Shown here: positions 1 to 10,377 of the stretch, one piece after another | Layout of the letters: each line of letters opens with the position of its first letter | How positions within the stretch are numbered: position 1 is the first letter of the stretch | From: Earliella scabrosa | Lineage: Eukaryota; Basidiomycota; Agaricomycetes; Polyporales; Polyporaceae | Direction of reading: 5' to 3' | Length of the DNA stretch: 64,000 bases | Assembly: GCA_022605405.1 (NCBI GenBank) | Contig: JABYQQ010000001.1 | Coordinates: 868,001 to 932,000 of the forward strand | Made by a program: the position numbers and the translations under genes | Notes under the pieces: model-generated | Seen by the model: the letters and a program-made list of their open reading frames with translations, nothing else | What the model was told of the DNA's origin: nothing | Databases searched by the model: none

Positions 1-2
1 CA

Positions 3-78
3 TTTGTCCCTAACACCATTCATGATGCATTGAAATGGTCATCGAATGATCCCTTTCCTATTGAACCGGTGACAGAAG
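3..78 (+). pseudogene. Helitron Rep-helicase C-terminal scrap
   Basis: In frame from base 3 the sequence reads DALKWSSNDPFPIEPVTE, a close relative of the segment at 24685-24745 of the large rolling-circle element (ALQWDHSNPFPIEPVTED). Similarity stops at about base 78, where chromovirus reverse transcriptase sequence begins without a gap. It is the tail of the helicase part of a Helitron protein cut by the window edge and by the junction. The copy is diverged from the one at 17.5-25.9 kb, so it comes from a different insertion of the same family. Confidence 0.7.
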
Positions 79-509
79 CATCCTGATCTTCTCCAACGAC
101 CTTGAGACACATCGCGCCGTTACCCGCGAAGTCCTGAAAAGATTGGCAGAGCATGACTTGTTCTGCAAGTCCGAGAAATGCAAGTTCGAAGTTCCCAAGG
201 TCGAGTACCTCGGCGTCCTCGTGTCCCACAACCGTGTCGAGATGGATCCTGTCAAAGTAAAGGGTATTCAGGAGTGGCCTACTCCCCGCAATGCGTCTGA
301 TGTCCGGAAGTTCCGAGGATTTGCAAATTTCTACCGCAGATTCATCCAGGACTTCAGTCGCATTTGCTAACCCTTGGATCGTCTCACCGGCAAAGTGCCC
401 TGGCAATGGGGACAGGACGAACAGAAAGCTTTCGACGAGCTGAAACGCCGCTTTGTTCAGAATCTGGTGCTGTGCATGTACGATCCGAACAAAGACACAC
501 GCATTGAAG
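79..509 (+). pseudogene. Ty3/gypsy chromovirus pol, end of reverse transcriptase (5' piece)
   Basis: The frame starts with ILIFSNDLETH, which follows the YxDD box in gypsy reverse transcriptases, then the thumb (CKFEVPKVEYLGVLVS, RKFRGFANFYRRFIQDFSR) and the connection to RNase H (PLDRLTGKVPWQWGQDEQKAF). A TAA at 368-370 breaks the frame between thumb and connection. Gag, protease and the palm and fingers with the catalytic YxDD are absent. The gene is cut at 509 by a hAT-like element and resumes at 2440 after the duplicated octamer CATTGAAG. Product: polyprotein of an LTR retrotransposon, dead in this copy. Confidence 0.88.
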
Positions 510-1657
510 TAGTGTTGTAAAGTCAGGTCCTAGGACCAGTCAGAACCCGAAAAATAACCTGACCCAACTCAAAAAAACCGGACCAGAACCGGGGAATAAT
601 CGGTCGAGTCATTGGTTCAGGTCGAGTTATTTTTGGCGGCCATATATCAGAACTGGTTCATAACCGGTTCGAACCGGTCATGACCGACTGTAAATAGTAT
701 CTCATATTGTAGCCAATAATTCTACGATTCCAGGGGTATATAACACTATATATTCTGAATGAGAACTGAGTGTGCTAGAATCAAAATAAACTTGCCCATT
801 TTGGGACAGATGGGCTGTCTTTCGGGCTGACAAATGCCAACAAACCCAATCTGGCAACCTAGGCCCCGGTTCAAGCGCCTAAGCGCCCGCGGAAAACTCC
901 GAAAACAAACCATCTGTCCCAATATGGGCAAGTTTATTTTGAACATAGCACATTCAGTTTTGATCTAAAACATATACTTATATATACCGTTTGATTCCCA
1001 CGGCTCCGGGCTACGATTTGACAAAAATATCAATTTTCAGCATAGCCACTTCACAATCGGTTCAGGACCGGTTATAACCGAGAACCGGACCGAGGTTCGG
1101 TCAGGTTGTAGTAGAACCAAACATTCGGTCTGGTTCTCTCAAACTGAACCGGTCAGGTCTGGTCGAAACTCCGGTTATCTCCGGAGAGGTCAAATAACCG
1201 GACTTGTTGAGAAGTAGGCCATGTCTGGCAGGATACGATTGATGAGTGGGGGTATATTCATAAGAAAACTCACCATACTATACACTGTAATCTATGTATG
1301 GATGTGCATCTCATAGATATAAGAGAATGTTACTTAGTTAACAGTAAATATTTGGCTAAGTTGTATCCAGAATGTCTTCAAAGCAGTCCCATTGAACAGA
1401 GCTGATTTTTCTGGTTTCAATGGTATATAATACTTCATTGATTGAGTAGAAACTGACAGAAATATACATTCAAGTCAATACTTATGACTCTGTTTGCCGG
1501 ATTTGGCAGAATAGGCGCCCACAGAGCGCCCATGAGATGCGAAAAACAGCCCATTCTTCCCGATTTGGGCAATTGTATGTAGACTTTAACACATACAGTT
1601 TTGATTGAAAACATATAGTGATATATATCATTTGGTCTGCGTAATCTATGGCTACAA

Positions 1658-1946
1658 CACGAGGGGCAATGCCGAATGTTATGGTCCGGAACAGCCTTGT
1701 AAAATGGCCGGAATTGTACTCCTGTCACGGTCCTAGTTACAAGGCTGGTTCAGGTCCGGAAAAGGCATTACGTAAGACTTACTCTCAGTAAGTACAGGTT
1801 CAATGCCCATTAGTACCGGGCCTTAACGTTACGTCAGCCAAGTTTGGGACCTGAACCAGCCTTGTAAACAGGACCGTGACAGGAGTCCAGTCACGGTCAT
1901 TTCACAGGGCTGTTCCGGACCCGAGTATCCGCCATTGCCCCTCGTG
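1658..1946. mobile_element. CACTA-like MITE
   Basis: 289 bp with ends CACGAGGGGCAATG and its inverse CATTGCCCCTCGTG and a 3-bp duplication CAA (1655-1657 and 1947-1949). The related element at 52.3-53.2 kb lacks it and reads GGCTACAATCTGAG across the site. The two arms continue as a long imperfect palindrome (GTCCGGAACAGCC, TCACGGTCCT, ACAAGGCTGGTTCAGG). A 3-bp TSD and CAC ends fit CMC/EnSpm-type transposons; no coding capacity. Confidence 0.7.
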
Positions 1947-1996
1947 CAATCTGAGATTGTCAGAAGTCATGTGACCAGGAACTGTGGAGCACCATC

Positions 1997-2065
1997 GGCC
2001 GAAAATCCGAAGTGTTTTGCCAGCCTTGGTTGAAGCAAGGCTGGCAAAACGTCGGATTTTCGGCT
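1997..2065. repeat. internal hairpin of element A
   Basis: Near-perfect inverted repeat: GCCGAAAATCCGA then TTTTGCCAGCCTTG, loop GTTGAAG, then CAAGGCTGGCAAAA and CGGATTTTCGGC. The flanks (CACCATCGGCC and GCGCTTATTTTGCG) recur in elements C, D and E, but the stem sequence differs in D and E. Confidence 0.8.
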
Positions 2066-2439
2066 GTTTGGGCGCTTATTTTGCGTTTATAGGGTATACA
2101 AGCCCAGTTATAGCTTTAATTACTATGTAACTACTAATAGTGTGGAATGCATAGAACAAAAACAAAGCCAGCCATGGTGACAGTGCTGTGGGCGTCTAAC
2201 AGGGTCCCGCGCGGCTCAGCCAACCCCAGTCTAGGGTTGGCTCAGTAAGAAACTTTGTTATGAGTGCTTATGTCAGCGCTTACTCTGCTCTTACTCTGTG
2301 TAATCGGAGATCGAATATTATTCCCACGGGCACAACTTTCCGTCACGCGTTTTGGCAGAGAACATCGCCCTTAAAGGACGATTTCTTCGATTCTCTCATC
2401 AATCGTAACTTGACCGGACTTTACAACACTACATTGAAG

Positions 2440-4406
2440 TGGATGCCTCGGGATATGCAACCAGCGGAGTACTTGCACAGTTACAGGACGATGGCAAATG
2501 GCACCCAGTCGCCTTTCACTCTGAGTCAATGAATGAGGCAGAGCACAACTACGAGATCTACGATAAAGAGATGCTTGCGATAATACGGGCCTTAGAGGCC
2601 TGGCGCCACTACCTGGAAGGGTTACCACAGCGTTTCAAGATTCAGTCAGACCACAAGAATCTCGAGTATTGGCGCACCGCACAACATCTCACTCGTCGAC
2701 AGGCGCGATGGGCACTTTATCTGTCTAGGTTTGACTTCGAGATCACGCACAAACCAGGCACATTCAACGGACGTGCAGATGCACTCTCCAGGCGTCCTGA
2801 TCACCAGAAGGATGCTGCCGATGACAACCTAGACCAGATAGTGCTACGACCGGAACAGTTCAGGCTACTGGCAGCTCGCAGAGGACACAACGCGGTAGTG
2901 GCAGACAAAGCCCTGCTAAAGCGTATTCGCACTTGCTCCGAACGGGAGCAGGAGGTAGCAGAAGCTCTACAGAAGGTGGAGAAACTAGGACCAGCGCGGC
3001 TCCAGAGTGACCTCGTCGATTGGAATGTCGAGCAAGGCCTCATCCTCTACCGAGGAAAGGTCTACGTACCAAAAGACAAGGCACTCCGCACTGAGATTGT
3101 CCGAATTCACCACGACCTACCTCCTGCGGGACACCCAGGGCAGTGGAAGACGCTTGAGTTGGTATCGCGCAATTACTGGTGGCCAGGGATGGGCAAATTC
3201 GTTAAGGAGTACGTGGGGACGTGCGACACTTGTCGGCGCACTAAACCCGTACGGAGTCGACCTCAAGGTCTTCTCAAACCCAACGAAATCCCTGAAAGGC
3301 CTGGACAGATTGTCACTTGTGACTACATCGTCGGCCTTCCTGAGATTGACGGCCACAATGCGATCCAACTCATGGCAGACAGACACGGAAAACTGGTGCA
3401 CTTGGTACCCTGCAGCGACGAGATTGATGCCGGAGGGGCAGCAGACGTCTTCATTCGGGAGTACTTCCGCCTGCATGGACTGCCCCGAAAGATCATCTCC
3501 AACCGAGGACCGCAGTTCGCTGCAGACCTATTCCGTGCCATTCTGAAGGGCTTAGGCATTGAGAGCGCCCTATCCACTGCGTATCATCCCCAGACTGACA
3601 GACAGTCGGAGCGGTTCAATCAGGAAGTAGAGGCGTACTTGCGAGCATTCTGCAGTCAGCGACGAGATGACTGGGTCAAATGGCTCCCCATCGCAGAGTA
3701 TGCACTCAATGCCAGAGTTCACTCGTCAACAGGTTACTCCCCCTTCTTCCTGATGTACGGATATGAACCGCAATTCCTGGTACCTGCCAACCCGGACACA
3801 CAAGTACCTGCAGCCAACGAGCAACTCGCAGAGCTTGCCAAGGCGTGCGAGGATGCCACAGCTGCGTTGACACTGGCAGCAGAGCGTATGAAGGAGTACT
3901 TCGACCGGCACGCACAGGACACCCCGATGTTCACACCTGGACAGAAAGTGTGGCTGGACACACGCAACTTGAGATTCTCAGACATCCCTAAGAAGCTCGC
4001 CGACAAGTTCACAGGCCCGTACCCCGTCGTACGACGTGTCGGTGAACTAGCATACGAACTCAAGTTGCCCCACACGATGAAGATCCATCCGGTGTTCCAT
4101 GTCTCACTCCTTCACGCACACAAGCAGAGTACGCTGCCAGGACGGGCCCTCCCTGAACCCGCCCCAATTGAAGTCGAAGGCGAGGAAGAGTACGAAGTGG
4201 AGGAAATTCGTAACTCGCGCCGATGGGGCAGGTGGCACAAGCTGCAGTACTTAGTCCGATGGAAGGGATGGGGTCCAGAGAACGACTCTTGGGAGGATGC
4301 GGCGGATGTCGAACATGCAGCCAAACTAGTAGAGGCATTCCATAACAGACATCCGGACGCTGATGGACCTCACAAACCCTACACGCCCAAGAAGTGTCGC
4401 TCATGA
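2440..4406 (+). pseudogene. Ty3/gypsy chromovirus pol: RNase H, integrase, chromodomain (3' piece)
   Basis: Open for about 655 codons. Order: RNase H (DASGYA, YDKEML, QSDHKNL; residues 1-120), zinc-binding H2C2 of integrase (HHDLPPAGHPGQWKT with CDTCRR; about 225-275), integrase core (CDYIVGLPE, then IISNRGPQF, then SERFNQE; about 290-430), and a C-terminal chromodomain (LQYLVRWKGWGPENDSWED; about 585-640) that targets insertion to heterochromatin. The middle catalytic Asp of the D-D-E triad is Asn (ISNR for ISDR), so this integrase should be inactive even though the frame is open. Ends just before a polypurine tract and the 3' LTR. Confidence 0.9.
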
Positions 4407-4418
4407 GGACATGAGCCT

Positions 4419-4431
4419 TAGGAGGGGGGTA
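4419..4431 (+). promoter_or_regulatory. polypurine tract of chromovirus
   Basis: TAGGAGGGGGGTAC directly in front of the LTR start TGTCACG, between the pol stop codon and the LTR: the expected place for the plus-strand primer. Confidence 0.6.
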
Positions 4432-4432
4432 C

Positions 4433-5020
4433 TGTCACGAACGGTCCCTCAGCGCCTAGAGAAGCGCCCAACTAACCACCGTTCACGACCGTTCACTGTT
4501 TCCATTGTTCGCTATCACCATTGTACTTCCAGATTCCAGAGCCCCTTTTATTTCTTTTCCTTTGTTCCGGACACAATTGTCGTCATACCATTGTATCTCC
4601 TCCATTGTTCCGTCACTCTATTGTTCTATTGTTCTCCAAGCGCTATTGTTCCAACGGTAGATATAAACCCTAGCACTCGCTACCCGGAGACCTCAGTTTC
4701 GACCTCTTGTCTCCAGGTAAGCCTCACTTGTATTTCACTTGTAGATACTTCGCTCAATACAACTTGTCTCCAGCCCTGCGTGTCGAGCCTTGCTCTACTC
4801 TCGCTGCACAAGCGCTCGTCGGACGCCCTCGCTCGCCTCGTCGTTCCCTCCTCGTCTCGCTTGACCCCAGGTCACAACAGCCCACGCCTCAATGACCCGC
4901 CCAACCGGATTCGCCCACGTGTATCCCATCAAGTACGTATCCATCTCTACATACACCCTCTGAGCTGCTGCTCAACTCACTGCAGAATTATACCCCGTTG
5001 GCAAGTGTCTCGTTCGTGCA
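4433..5020 (+). repeat. 3' LTR of chromovirus 1
   Basis: Starts TGTCACGAACG right after the polypurine tract; the same sequence starts at 63767. The likely 3' end is CGTTCGTGCA, giving short inverted ends (TGTCACGAACG / CGTTCGTGCA) and a TG...CA LTR of 588 bp. It contains repeated CCATTGT motifs and a TATA-like GATATAAACC near 4669. The 3' boundary is inferred because the matching LTR runs off the window. Confidence 0.68.
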
Positions 5021-6460
5021 ATTGGAGGCGTGGTCCGCGCGCGTGGCGGCGGCCGCCCCACAGCCGCCCCCCCACATCTCTCACCCGCACATCATCGCCC
5101 GCAACGCCATGAACGGTGCGGAGATCTTGTTATTCCTGGTGCGTTGGTTCTTCGAGCACGAAGACCAGCCTTACATGCCCGACCTTGCGAACGACTTCCA
5201 CGTCGAGTTTGAGAGGCGATTCGGGCTCGATGTCGACTGCGAATACACTACGCTCTCCCAGATCATATCATCATCTGCTGCACGCAAAACCCTGCGTTGG
5301 ACATCCGAGTGTAAGTACCTGGTGCCCAATGCCTTTCATGTGACCACTCTGACGTGCCTGTCCAGCGGCGACGGATACGGTCATGGCACCGTTCGCACAC
5401 TGCTCCGCAAGGCCTGTGAGATCATCACCTCTGACTTGACTCACTGGCAGCCGCGCGGCAGGTTCCACACCATTCGTTGGCATATCAGGGGCTCGCAGCC
5501 ATTACCCTCACGCCAGGTCGCAATGAAGACAGCAGGGTTCGTCACCCTCCTGCACATGGTGGTATCGCAGAGGGGCCCCGACCCGATATCGCCCTGGATT
5601 TTGCGTTACGTGATCAAGGGGATGATGGGCGCATGCACGATTGATCACGCTTTCATGCAGCTGCTGGACGGCAACCTTTACAAGACCCTCGCGCCGTGGC
5701 TGGATCACGATCGCAACGCGCTTCTGCCAACCAACCCCCAGGACAAGCTCTACATGTTGCTCACCGCCGCCGAGATCGACGTATGTCTATGGTTGCCCAT
5801 CAGCCCTCGCTGTGTGCCCATCATTGACGTTAACATTGACAGACGGAATGTTTCGGCAAGCCTCCTTTCCCAGAGGAGCTCCTGTGGCTGGAACTTGGTT
5901 TGGTCGCGCAAACCGTGTTCGGCGTCAGCAAGGTGGAGCACAATGCCGACCTGAAGGCGTTCACGCATGGCCTTTTGTGCGCGCTCGCGCCTGGTAGCCT
6001 CTCTCAGGTGCGTGCAGCGGTCCTCTCACTCCTCATCTCACTCGGTTCAATATGACTCATTGCATCCCAGAGTTTCGACGGGAGATGCCGCGATTTCATC
6101 ACGGTTATGTGCAGCCAACGCGTCACTAGCGTCGCGCAAGTCATCCCTTGAATCAAGTATACATCTGACCATGTTCCTTCGAATGTGGCCTCGCAGGCCG
6201 CACACTCGGCGTTCATGGATGATCAGTCGTGGGACCTCGTCTACCAGTGCTACTTCCACAAGCGTCTCGAGGAGTACCTGAACGGAATCGGGCACCCGGA
6301 CCACCCCAATGTCCATGCTGTCATCGGGGAGGTGCGGTTCCTTGCCGACGCGAACGACCCTCTCCTTCGCACTCGTTTGTTCCTTCAGATGATCACAGGT
6401 TCTGCGTGGCAAAAGTCAACTGTTGCAAGCGGATTCCATATCATGACTGAGGTCTGCAAA
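5021..6460 (+). pseudogene. HECT-like domain gene, 5' truncated and broken
   Basis: Coding character is clear (MNGAEILLFLVRWFFEHEDQ, FVTLLHMVVSQRGPDPISPW, LDGNLYKTLAPWL, later HPDHPNVHAVIGEVRFL and TRLFLQMITGS). The blocks GPDPISPW and LFLQMITGS resemble the HECT-like E3 ligase proteins common in Agaricomycete genomes; this is recognition, not a search result. Intron-like stretches: 5311-5365 (GTAAGT...CAG), 5781-5842, 6008-6071. Splicing the first puts the next block out of frame, so either it is not used or there is a frameshift. The 5' end is replaced by the LTR at 5020; the 3' end fades after 6410, before a catalytic Cys region. A ubiquitin ligase role for an intact homologue is inference. 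Confidence 0.5.
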
Positions 6461-6607
6461 CGCACCTGAAGGGCACCCCTGTTGCAAGTGCTGAGCAAGT
6501 GATCGACAAAGGTTGGCAAAGATCGGCAAAAGCCGAACTTTGTCAGCGATTGTCGCCAATTTTGGGGCGCTTGTCAAACTTTGTTACAAAACGGGTCAAG
6601 GATTGAC
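6461..6607. other. possible left terminus and subterminal repeats of a KDZ-type element
   Basis: CACCTGAAGGGCACCCCTGT at 6461 resembles the KDZ-type termini in this window (CACCTGGGCATC at 6616, (C)ACCTGTGGCTTCC at 28138, and the inverse of GGAAGCCACAGGTG at 42817). It is followed by dispersed motifs such as GACAAAG and GTCAAACTTTG. It may be the left end of the element whose right end is at 42817, but no matching 8-bp duplication is seen (GCAAACG here, CATCAAAG there). Confidence 0.3.
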
Positions 6608-6615
6608 AAAGTGAC

Positions 6616-7425
6616 CACCTGGGCATCACGATCTGATGGTTTACTTAACCCGGCTAGGGGGGGGCCTTTCCACGCTTTACTAAACCCGAAAGCCTTGTTG
6701 GCTTAGTCTACCAGTATCTCTACGAATACCTACCCTCCTACTTAATGCAGGAGGTAGTCTCCCCGCCCATATACGGGACGGTACTGGGCGCGCAAGTCCC
6801 GTCCCGGCATTTCCCGGCACTCTTCCGTTGTGTACGTCATCATATCAACAGCGCCGTCGGCATGCCCTCCGCCCTCGGCAGACTCGGCAACCGCCTCTCC
6901 CGCCCGCGCCCATCATCAGACGCCCTCCCGCCGCCGTCCCCGACGTCGAGCACGACGTTCCCGCCCCCTGGGGCCAGTTCTCCTCCGTTTTGCACCGTTC
7001 TTCTTGCTAACCGAGGTTATTGACACCGCGCTACACGATGGTAAGGCTGCCGTAGCGATGTAAGTGCCCCCTGTTAGTCCGGAGAGACCACGACTGGGGA
7101 GATTAGATAAGCGTGACTGATTAGTCGCTGATTAGCACCGCGTCCCGACCACGCCCAGACCCCATCGCTCAGCGCTCAGCGCTCCTCTCCTCATTCTCCT
7201 TGGCAACGTCCTACCGCCTCGCGCCCATCATCTCCCCGCCGCCGCCGCGCCCATCATCTCCCCGCCGCCGCCGCGCCCATAGCTCCCCGCCGCCGTCGCG
7301 CCCAACATCAGCCACCCCCCCCCGCCGCCGTTCCCGACGTCGAGCTCGACCTTCCCGATCCCTTCGGCCATCTCGCGCCTGTTCCCCGAGGTCTGATTGT
7401 CACGCGTACGTCGCCGCGCAGTCCC
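6616..7425. repeat. left terminal inverted repeat of KDZ transposon 1
   Basis: About 810 bp matching the inverse of 16443-17298, from CACCTGGGC to about CGTACGTCGCCGCGC. The two arms differ by scattered substitutions and by copy number of a GCCCATCATCTCCCCGCC-type short repeat near 7225-7300, so the right arm is about 45 bp longer. No gene. Confidence 0.85.
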
Positions 7426-8428
7426 CCGCGCATCTTGATAAGAGAGCGACGCGCGCAACTAATTATTCCACCTGTAGCGCTGGATGCGCAGTCTCCCGCC
7501 TTCAAGGCTGCAATACCGCCACCTGCCATCGCAGTGATCGCACATGTCGCCCGCCGCATACCTCTATCCCGCCTTTCTACCGCTCTCTATCGCTCTCTTC
7601 CATTCCCTTCATCATACCGCGGTACATAGCCCTGGCGAAGCCACTCCTAGGCCACTGGAGCGCTTCGCCACCTAGTCTTCTTCAGTCCGGTGTTCAAGAT
7701 CGCCGAGACTGGTCTTGGCACGGTGTGTCATGATCGAGGCAAGTCGACAGGCCACAGCCGGTCTCTAGTTCGCCCTCGTTGCGACGTCATCGTCCCCGCG
7801 GTAAGTACGTACTTTCACTGTGCATGCAATGTGTATGAGCAACATTGAGCTAACCTTTCACGCTATTCAGCATTGTGATATCCGTGTAGTATAGAACCAC
7901 GCACTCAGCAACGGACGGTCTTCACTGTCTTCGGAGTCATATCGCTTGGGTACATACATCAAATGATTACTCCCATCAGATCTGGGCTGATGTAGATGCC
8001 AAGTCAGCGTGTCACGACCGCCGGCGCCGCCCCTCCTCCACCGACGCCCGCCCAACGTTCACGGCGCACGCCCACCCTCGCGTCAATGTTGCACGCCCGC
8101 CCACCTTCGCACCGACGCCCGCCCACATTCCCCTCCCTGTCAGGCTTAGGTACAAGTGGGTTCCGTGCAACATGCATGAGAAGTACGCTCTCCAATGTCC
8201 GTAGCTACTGCACATTTAGCTATGTCGTATACACACTTATGAACTGACTTCCATATCAACATGTCTGTTTGATCTTACCTATGTGCGGGTGTAAGCAGTC
8301 CATCAATTGTCCCCAATTACAAAGAGTCAAGTCCAGCCGTCGGATGATCACACATAACATAAGTATTACATACGAGAGACATACAATGTAAACACAACAG
8401 TCCCACAAAAACAAACAGACGTCAGTTG
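7426..8428. other. non-coding left inner region of KDZ transposon 1
   Basis: Between the left terminal repeat and the 3' end of the HMG-box-like gene. Short GC-rich open frames without family resemblance; an intron-like GTAAGTACGTAC...TATTCAG at 7801-7870. I see no supportable gene here. Confidence 0.4.
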
Positions 8429-10206
8429 CTAAGATGATGGCGCAGTGTTCTCCGTACGTGCGCGCTTCTGAGGGCGGGGCTTAGTAGAACCCTTGTCAGC
8501 CCGCGTCTTCCGTTTGGTGGTCTTCATGACAACGACCGAGCCATCCGCGCTGGTGACTGCGTTGACGAAGTTGAAAGTGAGGGGAGGGGGTGTTGGGATA
8601 GGCGCGGGAGCAGTCGAGGGTGCCGGCGCGCGGGGCGTGGAGTCAGGAACATGCGAGGGCGCCTCCGGGTCCCCAGACGCAGAGGGAGAATCATGCGACG
8701 GGGTTGGTGCGGGCGCGGGCGACGGCGACGGCGACGGGGCTGAGGACGAGGCCGCGCCATCATCGGACGGCAGCTCGGGCGCGTGCGGCGCGTCGGTGGA
8801 CGAGGGCTGAGCCGAGGTGGGAGCCGAGGAGAGAATGGGAGAGGAACTCCCATTCACGAAGGCAGTCGCACGGCCCTCGCTATACGCCTCCTGCCACTTC
8901 TTCCATTCGTCGTCGGACAGCTCGCAGAACTGTGTGACGTCGTTCTTCCACGCGTTGAGCAAGATCTGTAGATTCTGTAGCTCAACGCGCGAGAGAGATC
9001 CGGGGGCGGCGAACTTCTTCAAGGGCCAGTTCTTCACGTAGATGCCGAAGCGCAAGGTGATGTGTTCTTCGAAGTTGACATAGAACATCTTGTGGATTGA
9101 GAAGCGCTTGCATGCGGCCTCTGGTTATGCCCTTCAGCTGAAAGGCAGATTACACGGCGTGAAGAATGTGGGACGTACGCAGCTTCTGAAGGATAAGCTC
9201 CTTCACCTCGTGCTTGAGCTTGACGGTTTCCTCGCGCGCGGAGTTCGTTAAGCCTGAGTATATCGCCAAGTAAGCATCGCGGACTGTACAAGGTTGCGAG
9301 CGCCTAACGTACCTTCGACTCCGAGGAGACAGTAAGCCTCCAACTTCACAGCGACGTCTTCAACGGAGTGCTTCGTAAGAAGCTTCAGACAGTCCGCGAT
9401 GTGCTCGCCTGAGTAGAAGACATAGGGTGGATTGTAGTCGTCGATGCCCGGCCGCACGGCGAACAAGATGAATTCATGTTCGGTTCGCCCATGGAGCTCC
9501 TCCAACTGTCAATCGGGACAGCGTTACCTGGATGGTGGCTCTCGGTACTTGTAATGAATACTCACCTGCCGCGAGACGCTCGCGAGTGTCGCGCGCACAT
9601 CATTACAGGCGTTCCGGGTGACGTTCTGGACGCCGTGAGTCTTGTCCTTCTGGCGCTCGATCAGCTTCTTGAGCTCCTCGCCCGCGACCTGTTCCTGCTC
9701 CTCGCGAGACATGGCCTTCCAGCGCGACGAAAGCTCTTTGATGGCAATGGAGTTTACACGCTGAGGGCCGTCGGATGTAGGTTCTACACGTCCCACAGCT
9801 CTCGTACCCGTGGGATTGAATGTGTACTTAACCACTTACCGGCGTTGAGCTTCTTCAGCTCAAGGCTGACGAATGCGTTCCAGAGGCTGGGCTTTCGCGG
9901 CTCGCGTTTGATTCCAAGGATGTTCTGCATGATCATACGGAAATAGTAGGGTGTTTTGTGCCCCCCGAAAGTCTTCTGCATGTTGCTGGCGGCCTTCCAG
10001 ATGTCGTTGCGGGCCGCAACGAGGGAGTCGCGTAACTCCTGCTTCCTCTGCTCGCGAGCGTCCTTCAGCTCCTGCTTCTCCTGCGCAGTCAGGGCCGGAC
10101 GTGGACGGCGTTTTCGAACGCGCCATGGGAAGCGAATACGAGGGTTGGTCTTGCGTGCGCTCGGGCCTAGGCGGCAAGTGAGGACGTCGTTCTTGGTTGT
10201 AGGCAT
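8429..10206 (-). CDS. HMG-box-like accessory protein of KDZ transposon 1
   Basis: ATG at 10206. Exons, reading leftwards: about 10206-9841 (basic N-terminus with KRRPRPALTAQEKQ, ending LWNAFVSLELKKLNAG), 9784-9568 (RVNSIAIKELSSRWKAMSRE), 9505-9310 (HEFILFAVRPGIDDYNPPYV), a short exon near 9250-9180, and 9088-8429. NAFV...KL joined to IAIKELSSRWKAM has the pattern of an HMG box, so DNA binding is likely. The middle holds a conserved part (YVNFEEHITLRFGIYVKNWP, WPLKKFAAPG) that I recognise from uncharacterised basidiomycete proteins. The C-terminus is a Ser/Pro/Ala-rich tail and a Lys/Arg-rich end (KRKTRADKG, RPQKRARTE), a probable nuclear signal. Function unknown; being inside a transposon suggests a helper role. 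Confidence 0.65.
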
Positions 10207-10377
10207 GACAGGGGAATGGTGGACTAGTAGGCGGACGTCTCAAGCTGGCGGTCGACTTGCCAAATATGAGAGGCGTTCGTTGTCAACAAAATAAGGTTCC
10301 ACACGTGACAAGGAGAAAATGACATTGGCTGATCGTACTAACTATCGTATCACCAGGGCGGGGCACAAGACAAAAAT

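Larger units (their letters stand above)
1202..2407 (-). mobile_element. non-autonomous Helitron2-like element A
   Basis: Read on the minus strand it starts TACGATTGATGAGAG and ends CTCATCAATCGTA followed by a small hairpin (GCCAGACATGGC) and CAAGT. The same ends occur on the coding element at 17537-25923. The empty site AACCGGACTTGACCGG is preserved inside the hAT-like copy at 61.2 kb; comparison leaves no target duplication beyond the shared ACTT, as expected for rolling-circle transposition. Non-coding. It carries a CACTA-like MITE at 1658-1946 and a strong internal hairpin at 1997-2065. Confidence 0.72.
510..2431. mobile_element. hAT-like non-autonomous element, copy 1
   Basis: Ends are TAGTGTTGTAAAGTC and its exact inverse GACTTTACAACACTA, flanked by 8-bp target duplications CATTGAAG (502-509 and 2432-2439). 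Length of duplication and the TAGTGTTG-type end fit the hAT superfamily. The body is built of CCGGTT/AACCGG-rich inverted segments and codes for nothing. Of its 1922 bp about 1.2 kb is a later rolling-circle insertion (1202-2407); the third copy at 61194-61908 shows the uninterrupted form. It splits the chromovirus pol between IEV and DASGYA of RNase H. Confidence 0.85.

Noticed and set aside
5311..5365. Intron in the HECT-like gene
   Set aside because: Splice sites look good but splicing puts the conserved downstream block out of frame; left undecided rather than annotated.
6828..7733. Several Pro/Arg-rich open frames in the left terminal repeat of KDZ 1
   Set aside because: They arise from GC-rich short repeats and their mirror images occur in the right arm; no conserved protein pattern.
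8493..8971. Long GC-rich plus-strand open frames opposite the HMG-box-like gene
   Set aside because: Shadows of the Ser/Pro/Ala-rich minus-strand coding region; no ATG context or family resemblance.
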